From Chthoniobacterales bacterium (GTDB lineage: Bacteria > Verrucomicrobiota > Verrucomicrobiia > Chthoniobacterales > UBA10450): a stretch of 36,100 bases of DNA. The notes under the pieces were generated by a model. That model did not search any database, was not told the DNA's origin, and was given only the letters and a program-made list of their open reading frames with translations. Positions 1 to 10,460 of the stretch are shown piece by piece. The DNA is taken from contig JACDCC010000373.1 in assembly GCA_013694595.1 (NCBI GenBank), forward strand, positions 1-36,100, read 5' to 3'. Both the position numbers and the translations under genes were made by a program. Numbering within the stretch: the stretch's first letter is position 1; each line of letters opens with the position of its first letter.

Positions 1-395
1 GCTTTCTCGAGCCAGCCGGCGGCCGGTGTGGTTAGATAGGAGATGCCGAAGATCAGCGCCGCGATTACACAGCTCAGCAGCAGTGCTGATCCGAAGTGGG
101 TGTTGATGCCGATTCTGGCGAGACCGCGCACCATCGGCCGGAAGAGATAGCTGAGCAGCAGCGCGAGGACCGCCGGCAGCAGCACCGGCCGCAGAAAATA
201 CATCGTGTAGAACAACGCCAGCACGAACAAGCCGGTGAGCGCCACCGAGCGCACATCGAATGACGCCTTCGGCATGTTCTTCTCCTTGAGCCGAGGCGCA
301 GCCTTGGTTTCGGTCTCAGGTTCGCCGGTCAACGGCGACTCGTCTGCCTCTGGCGGTGCCGGTTCAGGCGCTGCTTTCGTCTCGTCACGATCCAT
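1..395 (-). CDS. AI-2E family transporter (PerM/TqsA-like), N-terminal part, truncated by window edge
   Basis: Manual translation from ATG at 395 reads MDRDETKAAPEPAPPEADESPLTGEPETETKAAPRLKEKNMPKASFDVRSVALTGLFVLAVLFYTMYFLRPVLLPAVLALLLSYLFRPMVRGLARIGI..., the typical start of the AI-2E transporter family; open to base 1. Confidence 0.75.
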   Translation of the reverse strand, partial: MDRDETKAAPEPAPPEADESPLTGEPETETKAAPRLKEKNMPKASFDVRSVALTGLFVLALFYTMYFLRPVLLPAVLALLLSYLFRPMVRGLARIGINTHFGSALLLSCVIAALIFGISYLTTPAAGWLEK

Positions 396-465
396 TGTGC
401 TTGTGAATCGCGCGTGACCAGCAGTTCACGCTTGCGCCGCGAGGCGACATTTCACCGGCCGAAGA

Positions 466-3400
466 TTAGCGACCGAGCGGCAGCAACGGCAGGGGAGTCG
501 GCTCGATGGGCGGCTCGGTGGGAAGGGGCGTCGCAGTTGGCAACGGAGACAACGTCGTGCCGCTCGTCGTGGTGAGATTGCCGTTTACCACCGATACGTC
601 TTCGACCCGGTAAACGCTGCCACCGCGCGACGCGCCGGCGTCTTTGGCGTCAGCAAACCCCGGCCGCCAGTAGAACCGCTCCATCTCCTTGAGGTGGAAA
701 GGCCGGGACCCGCGCCGGCCGAAGACAACGGTCTGCCCGCCGGTCTCGTCGACGACGCGGTCGCGATCGAGACCGCGCGAGACTGCGATGGCGTCGCCGT
801 GCGTGTGATAGGTGGCGATCAGCTTCGGATTCGGTCGCGGACTGAAACCCTGCGCGCCGGGCACCGTGTCGGGCGAGATCAGCTGCAGGACGCGCAGGCC
901 GTGGTGACCATCGGCGACGAGCGCGTACATCGAGGCGTTGACGCTCCCGATCTGCAACGCTCGCGTGTCATTCATCGCGCCGCCGGCGTTGAACATCTGG
1001 TCGAGGCGGGGGCGCTCCGGATTCTCGATGTCGATAATGGCGAGGCCTTCCTTGCCGTTCGCGACATAGGCATAGGTGCGGGCGACGTAGAGCCGCTGCG
1101 CGTGGTTCAGCCTAACGACACCACTGCTGACGGGGACCGGACGTGCCGGGTTGGTGATGTCGAGCACCTTGAGGCCGTCGTCGTCCGTGACAAAGGCGTA
1201 GCGCCATCGGGTGGCGACGCAGCGCGGATTCCGGAGGAATCCGTTGGTTACCTCGCTCTCGATCCACGGGTTCATCGGATCGCTGACGTTGATCACGTGG
1301 AGGCCGCGCGGTGTCGTCATGTAGAGCCGATGGCCGGCGGTGGCGACGAAGCTCGCGCCGGTGAGCACGCCGCCGGGGTTGAACACGGCATCCTTCTTCA
1401 GGAAGTTGTTGTCCGGATCGCCGTCCACCAGCGTCGCGACATTGATCACGACGAGGCCTTCCTCCCGGTCCGAGACGAACGCGTAGGCGTAGAACATGTC
1501 GATCGGCTGCTCTTCATTTTCCGGCAGCCGCACCCGCGCCGGATCAAGCGCGAGCGTGCTCGGCAGCGCGACCGAGGTGGCGTACGGCGTGTGCACATAC
1601 GTCCGCTGTCCGAGCGGCGAAAACGGTGCCGTCACGATGCGCTCCGAGAAGCCTTTCTGGTCGATGTTGGCGACGTCGAAGACTTCCATGCCGCCCGGGC
1701 CGTTTGCGGTGTAGAGATATTCGCCGCGCAAAACGAGATCCTGCACGTCTTTGCCGCCGTGTTCGTAAGCTTCCTTGAGCTCGAGATGCGCGTCGAGGTG
1801 CTTCTGGTAGTTCGCGGGATAGGCGAGCTTGTGGAGATAACTGCCGATCGCAGCCTGCGGCTCTTCGGGTTCAGTCCAGACGACGCCGTGAAAGCCCCTC
1901 GTTCCTTCCGCGACGTAGGCGTAGCGGCCGAAGAAGTTCACCGTCCCGGTGCCGAACCCGAGCAGCTGCGTCATCCAGGCGTTGTTGTCGTTGCTCTTCG
2001 AGATGTGGCAATCGGCGCAGTTTTTGGTAGTGCCGACGCCGCTCGTCGTGTGCGCGAAATGGGGATTGAACGCCTGGCCGCTGTAGCCTTCCGCCGAGAC
2101 CGTTTGCGCCTGCGAATAGACCCATTCGCGGTTCTGGTTCTGTGAGCTCACGACGACCGCGCTGGAGGAGCGGATCACCGCCATGCGGTTCTTCTTCACC
2201 GTGCCGTCGATGCCGAGCATAAAGACGTCATCGCGGACGACCTGCGGGTTGTAGGTGGTGAAATTGCGGCTCGTCACACCCTCGAATTTGTTCTGCGGCG
2301 TGCGCGTGTTGGCTTTCATTGGGAGGTGGCAGCCGAAGCAGCTGGTCGCCCACGAGGTGTGGCAGACCTGGCAATCCATCGCCGTATTGTCGTGCGCGAA
2401 TTTGCGCTTCTGCTCCTCCGGCGTTGCCAATGTCGCACCCCAGCTTTTGCCATCGCGCTGCAGCGTCTTCGCGTAGGCGGACTTCGCGTTGTAGTGCGGC
2501 GACGCGGGATCAACGGTGTCGATCGTCTGCGGGATTTCCCAGCGGATATCGGGTGACATCGTCGATTGCTGGATAAGCTGCGTCCCTTGCCACATGAAGC
2601 GTGGGCCAAAGGGCGTGTTGCTGGTATTGAGCAGGTCGACCTGACCGCCGTTGCCGGTGGTGATCAGCGTCGGCCGCCGCGCGACGGTGCCGTGGCAATC
2701 GATACAGTTGATCGTGGTCGCGTTGCGCGGCTCGCCGTAGAGATTGCCGTTCCCGTGCACGTCGAGGTCGAAGTGGCAGTCGGCGCATTGCATGCCGCGC
2801 GCGAGATGGATGTCCTTCAGGTGAACCGCCTTCGAGAATTTCTGCGGATCGTCGTGCGCGATCTTGTTGTCGTTCAGGTCGAGCAGATCGCCTTTGCGAT
2901 CGTGTTTGAAAACGGCGCGGAAGACCCAGCCGTGGCCGTGGTAATCGGCGAACTGCGTTTTCGTGAGCTTTGGATTTAACTCGGCGACACGCGCGACGAA
3001 TTCCAGATCGCCCCACAAGCCGCGCGCGGCTGCCGCCTCGGGATTGCGTTGCGTCACGCGCACCAGCTCTGCGTCCGTGGGTTCACGCTGCTCCTTCGGG
3101 TACATCAACTTCCCGTCGGTCTCCTGGTCCCACCACGTGTAGCCGAGATACGGATTCACGAAGAGGTTGCCCTGATGCATGTGGCAGTTCATGCACTGGC
3201 TCGACGGAATTGCGCGGGTGAACTGATGCGTGATCGGGTGGCCCTTTTCGTTCTTCGGGATCGTCTGGTCGGCCGTGAAGCTCAGCCCTTGATGACCGTA
3301 CTTCGGATACCAGCCGGAATTCGTCGGTGAGCGGTCGTTCGCATAGACGACGTGACACGCCGAGCAGCCGCTGGAGCGGTAATCCCCCGGATGATCGTTC

Positions 3401-3846
3401 GAACCGAGGAAGCCGAGCAGCGGATCGTGCAGCCGTGTTTTTTGCAGTCCGAGGAAGACTGGGTCGATCCGATTGAGCGTGCCGCGGCCGCGTTCCGATA
3501 GCCGGCGGAGCGGTTTGCCCGGTGGCTCGAAGACGGTGGGATCGCCGAGCTGGAGCTGTTTCTCGCTGCCCTTTTCGAAGATGCGGAGGATGTTACCGGG
3601 GGCGCCGAGATTGAAGCGGGGCACGGGATCGAGGAATGGAAGAATGCCGCGCTCCTGGGTGTCACGTGCCGTCACTGGCGTGTAGTTCACCAGCCGCAGT
3701 GGCACGCCGTTCGGTCCGTAGGCCTGGCCGAATCGGTAGTTCTTGAGGTTGAACCCGCCGTTGTTGTAGAGCGCGGCGCCCCAGAGCGTTTTCCGAACGG
3801 CATCACGATTTTTCCGGGCGGTTTTCCGCTGTATCGAAATGGACAA
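466..3846 (-). CDS. Multiheme c-type cytochrome with C-terminal LVIVD-repeat beta-propeller; N-terminus probably truncated (true homology appears to begin near 3795)
   Basis: 1126 aa ORF with seven CXXCH motifs (CSACH, CMNCH, CADCH, CIDCH, CQVCH, CFGCH, CADCH), followed by about six LVIVD-type repeats (e.g. YAFVTDDDGLKVLDITNPARPVPV, YAYVANGKEGLAIIDIENPERPRL). No signal peptide at the ORF start. Confidence 0.85.
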   Translation of the reverse strand: MSISIQRKTARKNRDAVRKTLWGAALYNNGGFNLKNYRFGQAYGPNGVPLRLVNYTPVTARDTQERGILPFLDPVPRFNLGAPGNILRIFEKGSEKQLQLGDPTVFEPPGKPLRRLSERGRGTLNRIDPVFLGLQKTRLHDPLLGFLGSNDHPGDYRSSGCSACHVVYANDRSPTNSGWYPKYGHQGLSFTADQTIPKNEKGHPITHQFTRAIPSSQCMNCHMHQGNLFVNPYLGYTWWDQETDGKLMYPKEQREPTDAELVRVTQRNPEAAAARGLWGDLEFVARVAELNPKLTKTQFADYHGHGWVFRAVFKHDRKGDLLDLNDNKIAHDDPQKFSKAVHLKDIHLARGMQCADCHFDLDVHGNGNLYGEPRNATTINCIDCHGTVARRPTLITTGNGGQVDLLNTSNTPFGPRFMWQGTQLIQQSTMSPDIRWEIPQTIDTVDPASPHYNAKSAYAKTLQRDGKSWGATLATPEEQKRKFAHDNTAMDCQVCHTSWATSCFGCHLPMKANTRTPQNKFEGVTSRNFTTYNPQVVRDDVFMLGIDGTVKKNRMAVIRSSSAVVVSSQNQNREWVYSQAQTVSAEGYSGQAFNPHFAHTTSGVGTTKNCADCHISKSNDNNAWMTQLLGFGTGTVNFFGRYAYVAEGTRGFHGVVWTEPEEPQAAIGSYLHKLAYPANYQKHLDAHLELKEAYEHGGKDVQDLVLRGEYLYTANGPGGMEVFDVANIDQKGFSERIVTAPFSPLGQRTYVHTPYATSVALPSTLALDPARVRLPENEEQPIDMFYAYAFVSDREEGLVVINVATLVDGDPDNNFLKKDAVFNPGGVLTGASFVATAGHRLYMTTPRGLHVINVSDPMNPWIESEVTNGFLRNPRCVATRWRYAFVTDDDGLKVLDITNPARPVPVSSGVVRLNHAQRLYVARTYAYVANGKEGLAIIDIENPERPRLDQMFNAGGAMNDTRALQIGSVNASMYALVADGHHGLRVLQLISPDTVPGAQGFSPRPNPKLIATYHTHGDAIAVSRGLDRDRVVDETGGQTVVFGRRGSRPFHLKEMERFYWRPGFADAKDAGASRGGSVYRVEDVSVVNGNLTTTSGTTLSPLPTATPLPTEPPIEPTPLPLLPLGR

Positions 3847-4841
3847 CTGATCGGCGCGATCGGATCAGTGGCGACGGGATCGCCCAGGATGACATCGTGG
3901 GCGCGTCCGGCACGCGCGATTTTCTCCCGCCCGATCGCATTCGCGCGGACCATTTCGGCTTGGAAGGAACGCGACTGCCGTATGCGAAGTTTCCGCGTGA
4001 TCCGGAAGGGTTCGAACGCATCACGCCGGTCGTGCTGCCGGCGATCTCGCCATTTTCGATCGCGCCCGCTGAGCTGACGAACATCTCCCTGCGGCTCAAG
4101 GTCGGGATCGGCGAGAAGGTGATGATCGGTGGCTTCATCATCAGCGGAAGCGAACCGAAACGCGTCGTCGTTCGCGCCCTGGGTCCGGCCCTTTTAGGGG
4201 CGGGAATCAGCGATGCGCTCGTTAATCCGGTGCTGGAGTTGAATGACAGCGCGGGGAACAGTCTGGCGCACAACAATAGCTGGCGAGACGCGCAGCAGGA
4301 CCAACTGATCGCGACTGGTCTCGCGCCCGCGCATGACTCGGAAGCCGCGATCGTGCAGACGCTCCAGCCCGGCGCCTACACAGCGACCGTCAACGGAGCG
4401 GATGACGGCACCGGCGTCGGGTTGCTGGAACTTTACGATGGGGACGCGTCAGCAGATTCGCGCCTGGCGAACATCAGCTCGCGCGGATTTGTGGGGAGCG
4501 GGAGCGACGTGATGATCGCCGGGTTTATCGTGAGTGGTAGCGCGGGACAGGCGCGACTGATCGTGCGTGGCCTCGGGCCTTCACTCAGCGATCGTGGCGT
4601 GGCCGAGCCGCTTTTCGATCCACTGCTTGAGGTGCGCGACGTCAACGGCACCCTGATCACCGCGAACGACAACTGGCGTGAGACACAGGAAACAGAGATC
4701 GCATCGACTTCCCTCGCTCCGCAGACCGATCTCGAGGCAACGAGCATGATATCTGCCGCGCCGGGTGCGTACACCGCAACGTTGCGCGGAAATGACGGTG
4801 CGGCGGGCATTGGTCTGCTGGAGATCTACAAGCTCGATTAA
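3799..4841 (+). CDS. Heme-binding (HbpS/GlcG-like) domain fragment followed by two tandem LANIS-GFV type repeat domains; 5' truncated and frameshifted near 3858
   Basis: GITIFPGGFPLYRNGQLIGAI (frame 3799) joins ISGDGIAQDDIVGASGTRDFLPPDRIRADHF (frame 3897) after a one-base slip, giving the usual FPGG.PLY.NGQLVG.IG.SGDG.DQDD motif. The downstream part, LTNIS...LLELYDGD and LANISSRGFVG...LLEIYKLD, is an internal duplication. Confidence 0.7.
4074..4838 (+). repeat. Two tandem protein-level repeat units (about 130 aa and 125 aa) inside the upstream ORF
   Basis: Unit 1 at 4074-4463 (LTNISLRLKVGIGEKVMIGGFIISG...ALGPALLGAG...PGAYTATVNG...GLLELYDGD); unit 2 at 4464-4838 (LANISSRGFVGSGSDVMIAGFIVSG...GLGPSLSDRG...PGAYTATLRG...GLLEIYKLD). 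Confidence 0.8.
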
Positions 4842-5002
4842 GCACGAGCTTTGGAACGCTCGGAAAACGGCCCTGGAATTTGAGGGGCGTCCGCAGTTTG
4901 TATCCGTGCGGGATGTTGCACGTGGTTTCCGCCGGCTGGTCGTGCAATTGCGGTGTGGTCGACACAACATAGACTCACCTGCGCCTCGCCAGCCGCTGGG
5001 GC

Positions 5003-6433
5003 GTGACCATGCCCGACGACGAAAAGCCGCACGCGCCTCCTTCCGGCTATGAGACGCCGTCCTCGCGCCGACCCACCAGTGCGGAAGGCTCGCTCGGGCA
5101 GGTCCGCGAAGGGAAACGCGACCCGTACTCGGCCTTCCGCTTCCGCGCCTTCAGCCTCTACTCGGCAGGCAACCTCATCTCCGTCATCGGGCGGCAGATG
5201 CTGCTGATCTCGGTCGAATGGGAAATCTATGAGCGGACCAACTCTGCAACTGCCCTCGGGCTGGTGGGCCTGGCGATTGCGCTTCCTGTTGTTCTGCTCT
5301 CGCTCCCGGCCGGCCACATTGCCGATCGTTACAATCGGAAAACCATCGTGCTTTGCACGCAGGCGTTGAGCGCCGTCTGCTCCATCGCGCTGGCCTTCGT
5401 CTCGTGGAACCATCTCGCGATGCCGGCGTGGAAATTCTTGCGGAGCGGCAACGACGTTCTCCGCTCGATCGCCAGTGTATTCGAGCGTCAATCCTCTTAC
5501 CAGTTCGACGACCTGTCGTTGCCGTTGATCTACCTGATCCTGCTGATCTCCGCGACCGGCCGCACGTTCGGATGGGCCGCGCGTGCTGCCTATTTCCCGA
5601 AGCTCGTGCCGCGCGACACCTTCGCGAACGCCGTCACCTGGAACAGCAGCATGTTTCAAGTCGGCTCGGTCATTGGCCCGGCCGTCGGCGGATTGCTGCT
5701 CGTGCGGGCAGGGTTCCCGTTCATCTACGTGCTCGATGCGATCTGCGCGCTCTCGTTTTTTCTACTGGTGCTGCCGATCCGCAGTGGCGATCAAGGTGGC
5801 CGCGCGGAGAGCAATCCATGGCAAAGCCTCCTTGCCGGGATGCGGTTCGTGAGGAGCAAAAAGATCATCCTCGCCACGATCACGCTCGACATGGTGGCGG
5901 TGCTGCTCGGCGGCGCGACGGCCTTGCTGCCGATTTTCGCCGATCAGATTTTGCACTCGGGACCCGTGGCGCTCGGATGGATGCGGGCCGCGCCGGGCGT
6001 CGGTGCGTTCGTGATGGCGCTACTCATTGCTTACCTGCCGCCGTTCAGGCAGGCGGGGAAGACGCTGCTCTGGTGCGTCGCGGGCTTCGGGCTGGCGACG
6101 ATTGTCTTTGGCTTGTCGCGCAATCTTTGGCTGTCGCTCGCCATGCTGTTTCTCACCGGAGTGTTCGATAGCGTGAGCGTGGTGATTCGTCACACGTTGG
6201 TTCAACTGCTCACTCCCGATGCCATGCGCGGTCGCATCTCCGCCGTGAATAACATCTTTATCGGCACCTCGAATGAGCTCGGCGCGCTCGAATCGGGGCT
6301 GACAGCCGCCTACTTCGGTCCGGTGCTGTCGGTCGTCGGCGGCGGAATCGGAACGATTCTCGTCGTGCTTGGGGTGGCTAAAATCTGGCCGGAGACGCGC
6401 AAGATCGGCGCGCTCGACAAGAACCTGCGCTAG
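5003..6433 (+). CDS. MFS transporter (EntS/MFS_3-like efflux family)
   Basis: 476 aa with multiple TM helices and MFS motifs ([47 protein letters not shown]). GTG at 5003, ATG alternative at 5009. Confidence 0.85.
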   Translation: MTMPDDEKPHAPPSGYETPSSRRPTSAEGSLGQVREGKRDPYSAFRFRAFSLYSAGNLISVIGRQMLLISVEWEIYERTNSATALGLVGLAIALPVVLLSLPAGHIADRYNRKTIVLCTQALSAVCSIALAFVSWNHLAMPAWKFLRSGNDVLRSIASVFERQSSYQFDDLSLPLIYLILLISATGRTFGWAARAAYFPKLVPRDTFANAVTWNSSMFQVGSVIGPAVGGLLLVRAGFPFIYVLDAICALSFFLLVLPIRSGDQGGRAESNPWQSLLAGMRFVRSKKIILATITLDMVAVLLGGATALLPIFADQILHSGPVALGWMRAAPGVGAFVMALLIAYLPPFRQAGKTLLWCVAGFGLATIVFGLSRNLWLSLAMLFLTGVFDSVSVVIRHTLVQLLTPDAMRGRISAVNNIFIGTSNELGALESGLTAAYFGPVLSVVGGGIGTILVVLGVAKIWPETRKIGALDKNLR

Positions 6434-7542
6434 CTGACTCGCTGAACGTTCATCTCGGTGAGCACGCGCTCGATCGCCGCGATCAGTCCGTTCACGTCGC
6501 CGACGGAAAGCCGGCCGATCGTGCCAATCCGAAAGCAATCGGCGTGGCTGACTTTCCCCGGATAGATGACGAAACCCCGCTCGGCGAGCCGTCGGTAAAA
6601 TTTGGCGAATTCAAACGCCGCATCTTCCGGAAAACGGAACGACGTGATGATGTCGCTCTGGCATTCAGGCTTTAGATATTCGCGGAAGCCAAGCTGCCGC
6701 ATTCCGGGCAGGAGGGCCTCGCGATTGCGGCGGAATCGTTCCGCGCGAGCTGGCACTCCGCCTTCTTCGCGCAGTTCTGCGAGCGCTTGCGCGAATGCCA
6801 GCAACGCGTGAGTGGGCGGCGTGAAACGGAACTGGCCGTTCGATTCGAGTGCTTCGAACTGCGCTAACAGGTCGAGGCTGACGCTGCGCGCCCATCCGGC
6901 GGATTCCTGCAGCGCGCCGCGACGCGTGATCACAAACGAGAACCCGGGGACGCCTTCGAGGCACTTGTTCGCCGAGGAGACGAGATAGTCGACCGGTAGT
7001 GCCGCCAGATCGAGCGCGACACCGCCGAAGCTGCTCATGGCGTCGACGATGAAGCGGCAGCCGTGTTCGCGCACGACCGCGCCGATCTCGTCGATTGGAT
7101 TGAGGATTCCGGTTGTCGTCTCCAGATGGACTATCGCGACGTGGGTCGGGCGCGGTTGTTGACGGAGTAACCGCCAGACGGTTACGACATTGGGGGACTC
7201 GTCTTCGGGCCAGCGATTGATCGACACGGCGATCTTCAGTCGCTCAGCAATCTGGCGGATGCGCTCGCCGTAGGCGCCGTTCGCCAGCACCAATAATCGA
7301 CCATCCGGCGGGATCACGGACGAGAGCACCGCCTCGATCGCGAACGTGCCGCTCCCCTGCATCGGCACTGCTTCGTAGCCGGCCTCCTTTGAAACGCCAC
7401 CGATGCGCAGCAGCTCACTCCTGATTTCCGCGACGATCCCGATGAACTCGGAATCGCGTGAGCCGACGTCGCGCTGCATCGCTGCCTTGACCTTCGCGCT
7501 GGTCGTCAGCGGCCCCGGAGTGAAGAGCAATGGATCGCTCAT
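6430..7542 (-). CDS. phnW: 2-aminoethylphosphonate--pyruvate transaminase
   Basis: [33 protein letters not shown]..., [58 protein letters not shown]: classic class V aminotransferase PhnW sequence. Confidence 0.92.
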   Translation of the reverse strand: MSDPLLFTPGPLTTSAKVKAAMQRDVGSRDSEFIGIVAEIRSELLRIGGVSKEAGYEAVPMQGSGTFAIEAVLSSVIPPDGRLLVLANGAYGERIRQIAERLKIAVSINRWPEDESPNVVTVWRLLRQQPRPTHVAIVHLETTTGILNPIDEIGAVVREHGCRFIVDAMSSFGGVALDLAALPVDYLVSSANKCLEGVPGFSFVITRRGALQESAGWARSVSLDLLAQFEALESNGQFRFTPPTHALLAFAQALAELREEGGVPARAERFRRNREALLPGMRQLGFREYLKPECQSDIITSFRFPEDAAFEFAKFYRRLAERGFVIYPGKVSHADCFRIGTIGRLSVGDVNGLIAAIERVLTEMNVQRVS

Positions 7543-8687
7543 CGCGCGTTTTCGCGCAGAAAGGCCGAAAAGCGCTCTTTTACCTCGTGCGGTTTCACCG
7601 TCGGCCGGCCAAGCTTTTCCGGCGAACCCGGCCGAATCTTCACGTGCAGCAACGACGGCCCACGACGACCGCGAAGTTCCCGAACGGCTTTACGAATGTC
7701 TTCGCGCGCGTCGACTGCAAAGGCGGAGCGATAGTTCGCCGCTGCCGCAACCTGGGCGAAGCGCACCACCGGCGACGCGGTTCGTTGTCCGCCGGTCGAG
7801 TCGTGCGCTTCGTTGTCCAGGATGATGTGGAGGAAGTTTTCGGGCTGATAAAAGCCGATCGTTGCCAGCGAGCCCATCTTCATGAGAGCGGCCCCATCGC
7901 CGTCGATGACGACCACGGGCTGCCTCGGCAAAGAATGCGCCACGCCGAAGCCGATCGCCGACGCGGTTCCCATCCCGCCCACCACGTAGAGATGATTCGG
8001 CCGATCAGCCACGGTGAAGAGCTCGCGGCCTGTTTTGCCGGTTGTCGCAATGACCGCTTCGTCGCCGTGAAGGGTCGCGAGGATGAGCTTGATCGCTTCG
8101 GTTCGCGTCAGCTGCTCGTCACCCGAAAAGTTCTCGTGGAGATCACTGGCGATGCGCGTCGGGTGATGGTTTCGGGAAAGCTCATGCGGCGCAATCGTGT
8201 CCTTCTGCATCACGAGGGCGAACGGCCGCTTGGTTCGTGTCATGCTCTCCTCCGCCTGCGCCAGGGTCCCCGCGATCTCCGAATCGCTCTGTGGAAATGG
8301 CAGCCACGGAATCTCGAGCGTGTCGAGCAGCTGGTGCATGATGCGGCCCATTTGCTCGTGCTGTGGTTCGTCTTTCACACCTGGCTGGCCGCGCCATGTC
8401 ACGATCAGCAGCGTCGGAATCTGGAATGGGTAATTCAGTGAAGTGAGCGGGTTCACCATGTTTCCCAGGCCTGAGTTCTGGCACATCGTCACTGTCTTTC
8501 GCCCCGCCAGCGCTGCGCCCATCGTGATACCGACTGCCTCGCCCTCGCTGGTGGCGCCGACATAGTCGAGCCGCGGATCGTCGATGACGTAGTTGAGGAA
8601 CGACGTGAAGAACGAGCAGGGGACACCGGAGAACTGTGAGTAGCCGAGGCCGCGCAGTTGGTCGACGACGGAAGCTGCTTCGATCAT
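7539..8687 (-). CDS. aepY: Phosphonopyruvate decarboxylase (ThDP-dependent)
   Basis: [66 protein letters not shown]...; [16 protein letters not shown] (ThDP-binding); 4-nt overlap with phnW. Confidence 0.92.
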   Translation of the reverse strand: MIEAASVVDQLRGLGYSQFSGVPCSFFTSFLNYVIDDPRLDYVGATSEGEAVGITMGAALAGRKTVTMCQNSGLGNMVNPLTSLNYPFQIPTLLIVTWRGQPGVKDEPQHEQMGRIMHQLLDTLEIPWLPFPQSDSEIAGTLAQAEESMTRTKRPFALVMQKDTIAPHELSRNHHPTRIASDLHENFSGDEQLTRTEAIKLILATLHGDEAVIATTGKTGRELFTVADRPNHLYVVGGMGTASAIGFGVAHSLPRQPVVVIDGDGAALMKMGSLATIGFYQPENFLHIILDNEAHDSTGGQRTASPVVRFAQVAAAANYRSAFAVDAREDIRKAVRELRGRRGPSLLHVKIRPGSPEKLGRPTVKPHEVKERFSAFLRENAR

Positions 8688-8688
8688 G

Positions 8689-8746
8689 GTAGCGCAAGCT
8701 TCCAGCTTGCAGCCGCATGAAAGGGCAACCTGGAAGGTTGCGCTAC
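8689..8746. repeat. Intergenic double-hairpin inverted repeat (GTAGCGCAAGCTTCCAGCTTGC ... GCAACCTGGAAGGTTGCGCTAC)
   Basis: Left arm 8689-8710 and right arm 8725-8746 are inverted copies with 2 mismatches in 22 nt. Each arm is itself a small hairpin, and the mismatches are compensatory within each arm. Confidence 0.85.
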
Positions 8747-8747
8747 T

Positions 8748-10373
8748 CTAAAACGCCTGGGCGCGGGCAAGATCGTCGAGATCATCCACATCGAGCCAGT
8801 GGCCGGTGATGTAGAGAACCTGCACGCGCTCTCCCTTCGCGACCAGATGGTTTAGCAAATGATCGAAGCGAAGCGCGCGAAAATCTGCGCGAGCGGAAAG
8901 CTCCGTCAGTGCATTTTTCATGACCTCCGATCCGCGGGCAGTGGTTTTGATTAGTCCGATCCATTCGCCATCGATGTCTTCGCGCGGGAGATTGGGACCA
9001 GCTGCAACGAGGAACGCGTCTTCCTCGTCATAGCGCAACGAATACGGCCGTGTCGCGTTCACGTAATCGACGTACCCGGCGCCCCCGTGGCGTCGTTCCC
9101 ACGTCGCATCCACGGCGACGACGATGTCGCCCTGCTCCGTCAGCAGGTTGTTCAGGATGTGTTTGCGAAACAGGATGTCGCCAAAGGAGATGACCACGTC
9201 GTCCTGAAGATGATCGATCGCTTTGGTCAACGACAGCAGCTCGCCAGTCCCTTCGTACTCTTCGTTGTCCACGAACTCGACATCCGCTGCATCCACCTTC
9301 TCCCTCGCGTAACCGCGAATGACCACCACCTGGCGAATCCCCGACGCGCGAAACTGCGCGACGAGCTTATGCAGCAGCGGCGTGCCGCCGATCGAGACCA
9401 TCGCTTTCGGGATGCCAGCCGTGATTTCGCCCATCTCACTGCCGCGGCTGGCTGCGAGGATGATGGCGCGCGCGGAGTCGGGCGTCTTCGGCAGGTAACG
9501 CTCCTCCGCCTCCATCAACTCCTCCGCGTTCTGCAGTCGGAAGACTTCCCGCACCGGCACGATCATGTCTTCGACATTCTGCACCGAGCGTTCCTCGAAG
9601 ATGCGCCGCGTTGTCTGTTGCATGGCTGCGATCGAGCTGCGGACGTTCTGGTTCGCCCAAATGACGATGCTGATGCCCGCCTGCTCGAACACCTCGACCG
9701 GTGTGCTGTAGTAGGTGGTCGGCACGATCACGAGCGGGCAGCGGTTCTGCCACGCCGCCACAAATCCGAGCACCTGATCGGGCGTGGGCTTCTTGCTGTG
9801 GATCAGCAACGCGTCGGCACCCGCGGACTGATACGCCTCCGCACGCCGCAGCATCTCCTCTATTCCCCAACCGGCGATGAATCCTTCCAGCCGCGCGACG
9901 ACGCAGAAATCCGGATCCGCCTGCGCTTCCTTCACCGCTTTGATCTTGCCGGCGAATTCATCGCGATCGGCGAGCGGCTGGCGTTCGCTGTTGATGAACG
10001 AGTTCGTCTTCGGGAAGAGCTTGTCCTCCACGCAGACCGCCGCGACGCCGCGCTGCTCCAGCTTCTTCACCAGCCGGCGCATGTTGTTGAAGTTGCCGTA
10101 GCCGGTATCGGCATCAAGCAGGATCGGGATGCTCGTCGCGTCGGCCATGAACTCGACCACCTCGAGCACTTGCGTCCAGCTGGCTTCGTTGTTGTCGCGC
10201 ACGCCGAGCGCGGCGGAGATCGAGAGCCCGCTCGCCCAGATGCCGCGAAAGCCGGCCTCCTCCACGATGCGCGCGCTGAGGCCATTGTGCGCCTCCATCA
10301 GGAACTCGAGCCGGCCGGAGTTCAACAGGTCGCGAAATTGCGAAGTCTTCTTTGCGATGCACGCCGCGGTCAT
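8748..10373 (-). CDS. aepX: Phosphoenolpyruvate phosphomutase fused to C-terminal nucleotidyltransferase (PntC-like)
   Basis: N-terminal PEP mutase/ICL fold with [10 protein letters not shown] motif and [14 protein letters not shown]-terminal domain [41 protein letters not shown]...VVVIRGY is NTP_transf-like. Confidence 0.9.
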   Translation of the reverse strand: MTAACIAKKTSQFRDLLNSGRLEFLMEAHNGLSARIVEEAGFRGIWASGLSISAALGVRDNNEASWTQVLEVVEFMADATSIPILLDADTGYGNFNNMRRLVKKLEQRGVAAVCVEDKLFPKTNSFINSERQPLADRDEFAGKIKAVKEAQADPDFCVVARLEGFIAGWGIEEMLRRAEAYQSAGADALLIHSKKPTPDQVLGFVAAWQNRCPLVIVPTTYYSTPVEVFEQAGISIVIWANQNVRSSIAAMQQTTRRIFEERSVQNVEDMIVPVREVFRLQNAEELMEAEERYLPKTPDSARAIILAASRGSEMGEITAGIPKAMVSIGGTPLLHKLVAQFRASGIRQVVVIRGYAREKVDAADVEFVDNEEYEGTGELLSLTKAIDHLQDDVVISFGDILFRKHILNNLLTEQGDIVVAVDATWERRHGGAGYVDYVNATRPYSLRYDEEDAFLVAAGPNLPREDIDGEWIGLIKTTARGSEVMKNALTELSARADFRALRFDHLLNHLVAKGERVQVLYITGHWLDVDDLDDLARAQAF

Positions 10374-10441
10374 AGACGAGCGCCCAAGTTACAGCGGCGA
10401 GTGGTTTTTGCATTCATGATCCACGCGGCGTCGGTTACCGA

Positions 10442-10460
10442 TTCCTCGACGACCGAGGAA
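10442..10460. promoter_or_regulatory. Candidate operator dyad TTCCTCG-N5-CGAGGAA in the divergent intergenic region (10374-10534)
   Basis: Perfect 7-bp inverted repeat with 5-nt spacer, in the only sizeable non-coding gap between the two divergent arms of the phosphonate cluster; a TTGACG hexamer lies at 10491-10496. Confidence 0.35.

Noticed and set aside
694-2145. 483-aa plus-strand ORF opposite the cytochrome gene
   Set aside because: Low-complexity Arg/Val/Asp-rich translation with no domain, antisense to a clear multiheme protein; a high-GC shadow ORF.
3796-3846. Annotated N-terminus MSISIQRKTARKNRDAV of the cytochrome
   Set aside because: It is the reverse complement of the heme-binding-domain coding sequence GITIFPGGFPLYRNG; not believed to be genuine cytochrome sequence.
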